Source: Bacteroides sp. (GTDB taxonomy: Bacteria > Bacteroidota > Bacteroidia > Bacteroidales > Bacteroidaceae). Taken from it: a DNA stretch of 64,000 nt. Under the pieces are notes generated by a model. The model was given only the letters and a program-made list of their open reading frames with translations, did not search any database and was not told the origin of the DNA. Both the position numbers and the translations under genes were made by a program. Of this stretch, positions 61,445 to 64,000 are shown piece after piece (position 1 is the stretch's first letter; every line of letters begins with the position of its first letter). Location: NCBI GenBank assembly GCA_017472925.1, contig JAFUNS010000038.1, positions 1-64,000 of the forward strand. The letters are read 5' to 3'.

Positions 61445-62398
61445 ATGAGTGTAGCGGATTTTTTGGCATCCAATCACGAAACGGCGTTCTCTATTGAAGT
61501 ATTGCCACCGGTGAGAGGAAAAAGCATTGAACAGATATTCAAGACGATTGAACGATTGTTACCGTTCAACCCAGCTTATATCAACATTACGACCCATCGT
61601 ACCGAAGTGGTGTATAAGGAAGTCTCGGAAGGAGTATTCCAACGTACTACCGAACGTATGCGACCGGGTACGGTGGCTATTGCCGCTACACTGAAGGAAC
61701 GTTATGGCATCCCTACTGTACCACATGTGATTTGTAGCGGTTTCTCTCGTTCGGAATTGGAGTATGAACTGATTGATTTGGCATACTTGGGCATTACAGA
61801 CTTATTAGTGTTGCGTGGTGATAGAGCTAAAGGTGACAATCGTTTTATTCCGGCTAATGGCGGACATGAACATGCTATTGACCTTTGTAGGCAAGTAGAG
61901 GAATTCAACAACGGATTGATGTTGGACGGTTCTACTCATGAACCTTTAGGTGGTCCTTTTACTTATGGGGTAGCTGGTTATCCCGAAAAGCATGAAGAAG
62001 CCATGAATATGGATATGGACATAGAGTGTCTGAAAGCCAAGATTAAAGCGGGTGCCAAGTATGTGGTGACACAGATGTTCTTTGACAATCAAAAATACTT
62101 TGATTTTGTAAAGCGTTGTAGAGAGGCAGACATAACTGTACCCATCATTCCGGGTATCAAACCGCTTACATCCTTGACACAACAAGTATTGTTGCCCAAG
62201 ACTTTCCATATCGATTTGCCGTTGGACTTGGCAACGGAACTGCGTAAATGTCAATCGAACGACGATGTGAAAGCATTGGGCGTAGAGTGGGGAATTGCCC
62301 AAGCCAAGGAATTAAAAGCAGCCAATGTGCCCAGCATTCATTTCTACTCCATGAATGCAGCAGCAGGTGTAGAGGCTATTGCTAAGGCGGTGTATTAA
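61445..62398 (+). CDS. metF: Methylenetetrahydrofolate reductase
   Basis: A 317-residue TIM-barrel flavoenzyme that reduces methylene-THF to methyl-THF, the methyl donor for MetH. Visible features are FSIEVLPPVRGKS (catalytic Glu), LVLRGDRAKGD, EKHEEAMNMDMDIECLKAKIKAGA and the FAD-contact segment VTQMFFDNQKYFDF. All are in order and the length is normal. It is followed 12 bp later by metH, giving a methyl-cycle pair directly downstream of the thr genes. This ties threonine and methionine branches together in one stretch. Confidence 0.94.
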   Translation: MSVADFLASNHETAFSIEVLPPVRGKSIEQIFKTIERLLPFNPAYINITTHRTEVVYKEVSEGVFQRTTERMRPGTVAIAATLKERYGIPTVPHVICSGFSRSELEYELIDLAYLGITDLLVLRGDRAKGDNRFIPANGGHEHAIDLCRQVEEFNNGLMLDGSTHEPLGGPFTYGVAGYPEKHEEAMNMDMDIECLKAKIKAGAKYVVTQMFFDNQKYFDFVKRCREADITVPIIPGIKPLTSLTQQVLLPKTFHIDLPLDLATELRKCQSNDDVKALGVEWGIAQAKELKAANVPSIHFYSMNAAAGVEAIAKAVY

Positions 62399-62410
62399 AG
62401 ATTGGAATTT

Positions 62411-64000
62411 ATGAAAGGAACAATCGAAGAAATTATCAAGGAACGGATTCTGGTGCTTGATGGTGCCATGGGTACCATGATTCAGCAATATCAACTGACA
62501 GAAGCTGACTTTTGTGGAGAAGTATTTAAGGATCATCCAGTAAAATTGGAAGGTAACAATGATTTGTTGGTACTTACTCGCCCCGATGTGATAGCAGCTA
62601 TTCATCGTCAGTATTTGGAAGCCGGTGCCGATATCATAGAGACTTGTACATTTAACTCCCAAGTCGTTTCACAAGCCGAATATCAGACAACAGAATTAGT
62701 TCGTCGATTGAACTTGGAAGGTGCCCGATTGGCGCGTCAAGAGGCCGACCGGATGACTGCACTAACTCCCGATAAGCCTCGCTTTGTGGCAGGGTCTGTA
62801 GGACCTACCGGTAAAATGACATCCATGTCGCCCGATATGGAGAACCCTGCCTTCCGTGCCATAGATTTTGAAACCCTTCGTATGGCTTATATAGAACAGA
62901 TGCAAGCCTTAGTCGAAGGGGGAGTAGATTGTTTGTTGATAGAAACGATATTTGATACATTGAATGCCAAAGCGGCATTGTCTGCAGCTCAGTGTGTCTT
63001 TGAACAACTCGGCCGAAAGGTGCCTGTCATGCTTTCTGTTACGGTGGCCGATGCGGCTGGACGTACATTGGCTGGTCAGACATTGGAAGCTTTCTTGACT
63101 TCTGTAAGTCATGCAGAACTATTTTCTGTGGGATTGAACTGTTCATTCGGTGCCGAACAGATGTTGCCGTTCCTTAAGGAACTGGCTGCGGTTGCTCCCT
63201 ATTATATCAGTGTATACCCTAATGCCGGACTTCCCAATGCGATGGGACAATACGATGAAACACCCGAAATGATGGCTAATCATGTAGGTCGTTTTATGGA
63301 AGAAGGGTTGGTTAACATTGTGGGTGGTTGTTGTGGTTCCACTCCCGAACACATTCATGCCATTGCTGAAGTAGCCTCTGCATCAAAGAATATACATCAA
63401 CCATTGCCTGATAAGAGTAAGTTGCCTTGGTTGGCCGGATGGGATGGATTTAAAGCGAATGACTCATTTATCAATGTGGGGGAGCGTTGTAATGTAGCAG
63501 GTAGTCGTAAGTTCCTTCGTCTTGTAAAAGAGAAGAATTATGATGAAGCTTTAACTATTGCCCGGGCACAAGTGCGCGATGGAGCCATGATTCTGGATAT
63601 TAACATGGATGATGCCATGCTGGATGCCCAAGAAGAAATGGCGCATTTTTTGAATTTGATGGCTTCCGATCCAGAAACAGCCCGATTGCCTTGGATGGTG
63701 GACTCTTCTCGTTTTGAAGTGATTGAAGCGGCATTGAAATGTATTCAGGGGAAAGCTATAGTCAATTCTCTTTCTTTGAAGGAAGGTGAAGAGGTGTTTT
63801 TGCAACGGGCAACCCGTGTTCGTGATTTGGGTGCAGCCTTGATTGTAATGGCTTTTGATGAAGAAGGACAGGCCACTACGTATGAGCGTAAAATAGAAGT
63901 TTGTGGAAGAGCTTATCGTCTGTTGACTGAAAAACTAAATTTTCCTCCTCAAGATATTATTTTTGACCCTAATATATTAACCATTGCTACAGGCATGAAG
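62411..64000 (+). CDS. metH: Cobalamin-dependent methionine synthase, 5' part
   Basis: The first 530 codons are present and the gene runs off the right edge, still open. The homocysteine-binding domain opens with LVLDGAMGTMIQ, and its zinc cysteines lie in LNCSFGAEQ and GGCCGST (about 248 and 310-311). The pterin-binding domain follows with FINVGERCNVAGSRKF and AMILDINMDDAMLD. The cobalamin-binding and reactivation domains must lie beyond the window. Start 62411 is the first ATG, 12 bp after metF. The B12-dependent enzyme implies cobalamin uptake elsewhere in the genome. No B12 riboswitch is seen here. Confidence 0.93.
   Translation, partial: MKGTIEEIIKERILVLDGAMGTMIQQYQLTEADFCGEVFKDHPVKLEGNNDLLVLTRPDVIAAIHRQYLEAGADIIETCTFNSQVVSQAEYQTTELVRRLNLEGARLARQEADRMTALTPDKPRFVAGSVGPTGKMTSMSPDMENPAFRAIDFETLRMAYIEQMQALVEGGVDCLLIETIFDTLNAKAALSAAQCVFEQLGRKVPVMLSVTVADAAGRTLAGQTLEAFLTSVSHAELFSVGLNCSFGAEQMLPFLKELAAVAPYYISVYPNAGLPNAMGQYDETPEMMANHVGRFMEEGLVNIVGGCCGSTPEHIHAIAEVASASKNIHQPLPDKSKLPWLAGWDGFKANDSFINVGERCNVAGSRKFLRLVKEKNYDEALTIARAQVRDGAMILDINMDDAMLDAQEEMAHFLNLMASDPETARLPWMVDSSRFEVIEAALKCIQGKAIVNSLSLKEGEEVFLQRATRVRDLGAALIVMAFDEEGQATTYERKIEVCGRAYRLLTEKLNFPPQDIIFDPNILTIATGMK

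Overview
The window is a chromosomal segment from a Bacteroidales bacterium, most likely Bacteroides or Phocaeicola. Three things suggest this. Most transcription units start behind a TAnnTTTG -7 box with few Shine-Dalgarno sites. The gene families are typical of the group (TIGR01201-type HU proteins, a GH28 lipoprotein, hemerythrin-LuxR regulators, the SO_0444-type permease-HMA fusion). Threonine synthesis is organised as thrA, a phosphoglycerate-mutase-like gene and thrC. No rRNA, tRNA, CRISPR array, integrase or transposase was seen.

Region 1 (about 194-17401) is visibly AT-rich and accessory in character. A tight six-gene operon (194-7294) encodes three dynamin-like GTPases, a small membrane-anchored coiled-coil protein, a uracil-DNA-glycosylase-like protein and a small DUF6140-like protein. 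It ends in a strong hairpin. A second unit (7504-12412) holds three related Sel1-repeat proteins, two unknown proteins (one resembling a DnaB core without a P-loop) and a WG-repeat protein fused to a YgjP-type zinc peptidase domain. A third unit (12511-15505) is a clear RavA-ViaA pair. A DUF1653 protein, a DUF4297/Cap4-like putative nuclease and a phosphoribosyltransferase-like protein follow. The whole region looks like a membrane-stress or anti-phage island; this is inference from gene content.

Region 2 (17425-18627) is an HU-family gene bracketed by inverted repeats of about 105 bp, each containing its own hairpin. Palindromic operator-like repeats lie upstream of the gene.

Region 3 (18757-33282) holds an AcrAB-type RND pump without an outer-membrane partner, an MscS channel, a histidine-kinase-like protein lacking the phospho-acceptor histidine, an FlK-like thioesterase, an SF1 helicase with an acyltransferase, a Cu/Zn permease with an HMA domain, an EamA transporter, and an AAA ATPase plus DUF4435 pair that resembles the PARIS anti-phage architecture.

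Region 4 (33535-56000) holds an M13 peptidase, a GH28 enzyme, a DUF6769 protein followed by a CusBAC/Czc-type metal efflux operon with a His-rich adaptor, a hemerythrin-LuxR regulator divergent from a Rid protein and a ResB-CcsA cytochrome c assembly protein, metA with an RlhA-like U32 protein, a TonB receptor, and a leftward radA-FAD oxidoreductase-LuxR unit. The oxidoreductase gene carries an in-frame copy of a dispersed palindromic repeat.

Region 5 (56196-64000) is aspartate-family amino acid synthesis: a Thr/Met-rich leader peptide, thrA (bifunctional), a putative ApgM-type homoserine kinase, thrC, metF and the 5' part of metH, which runs off the window.
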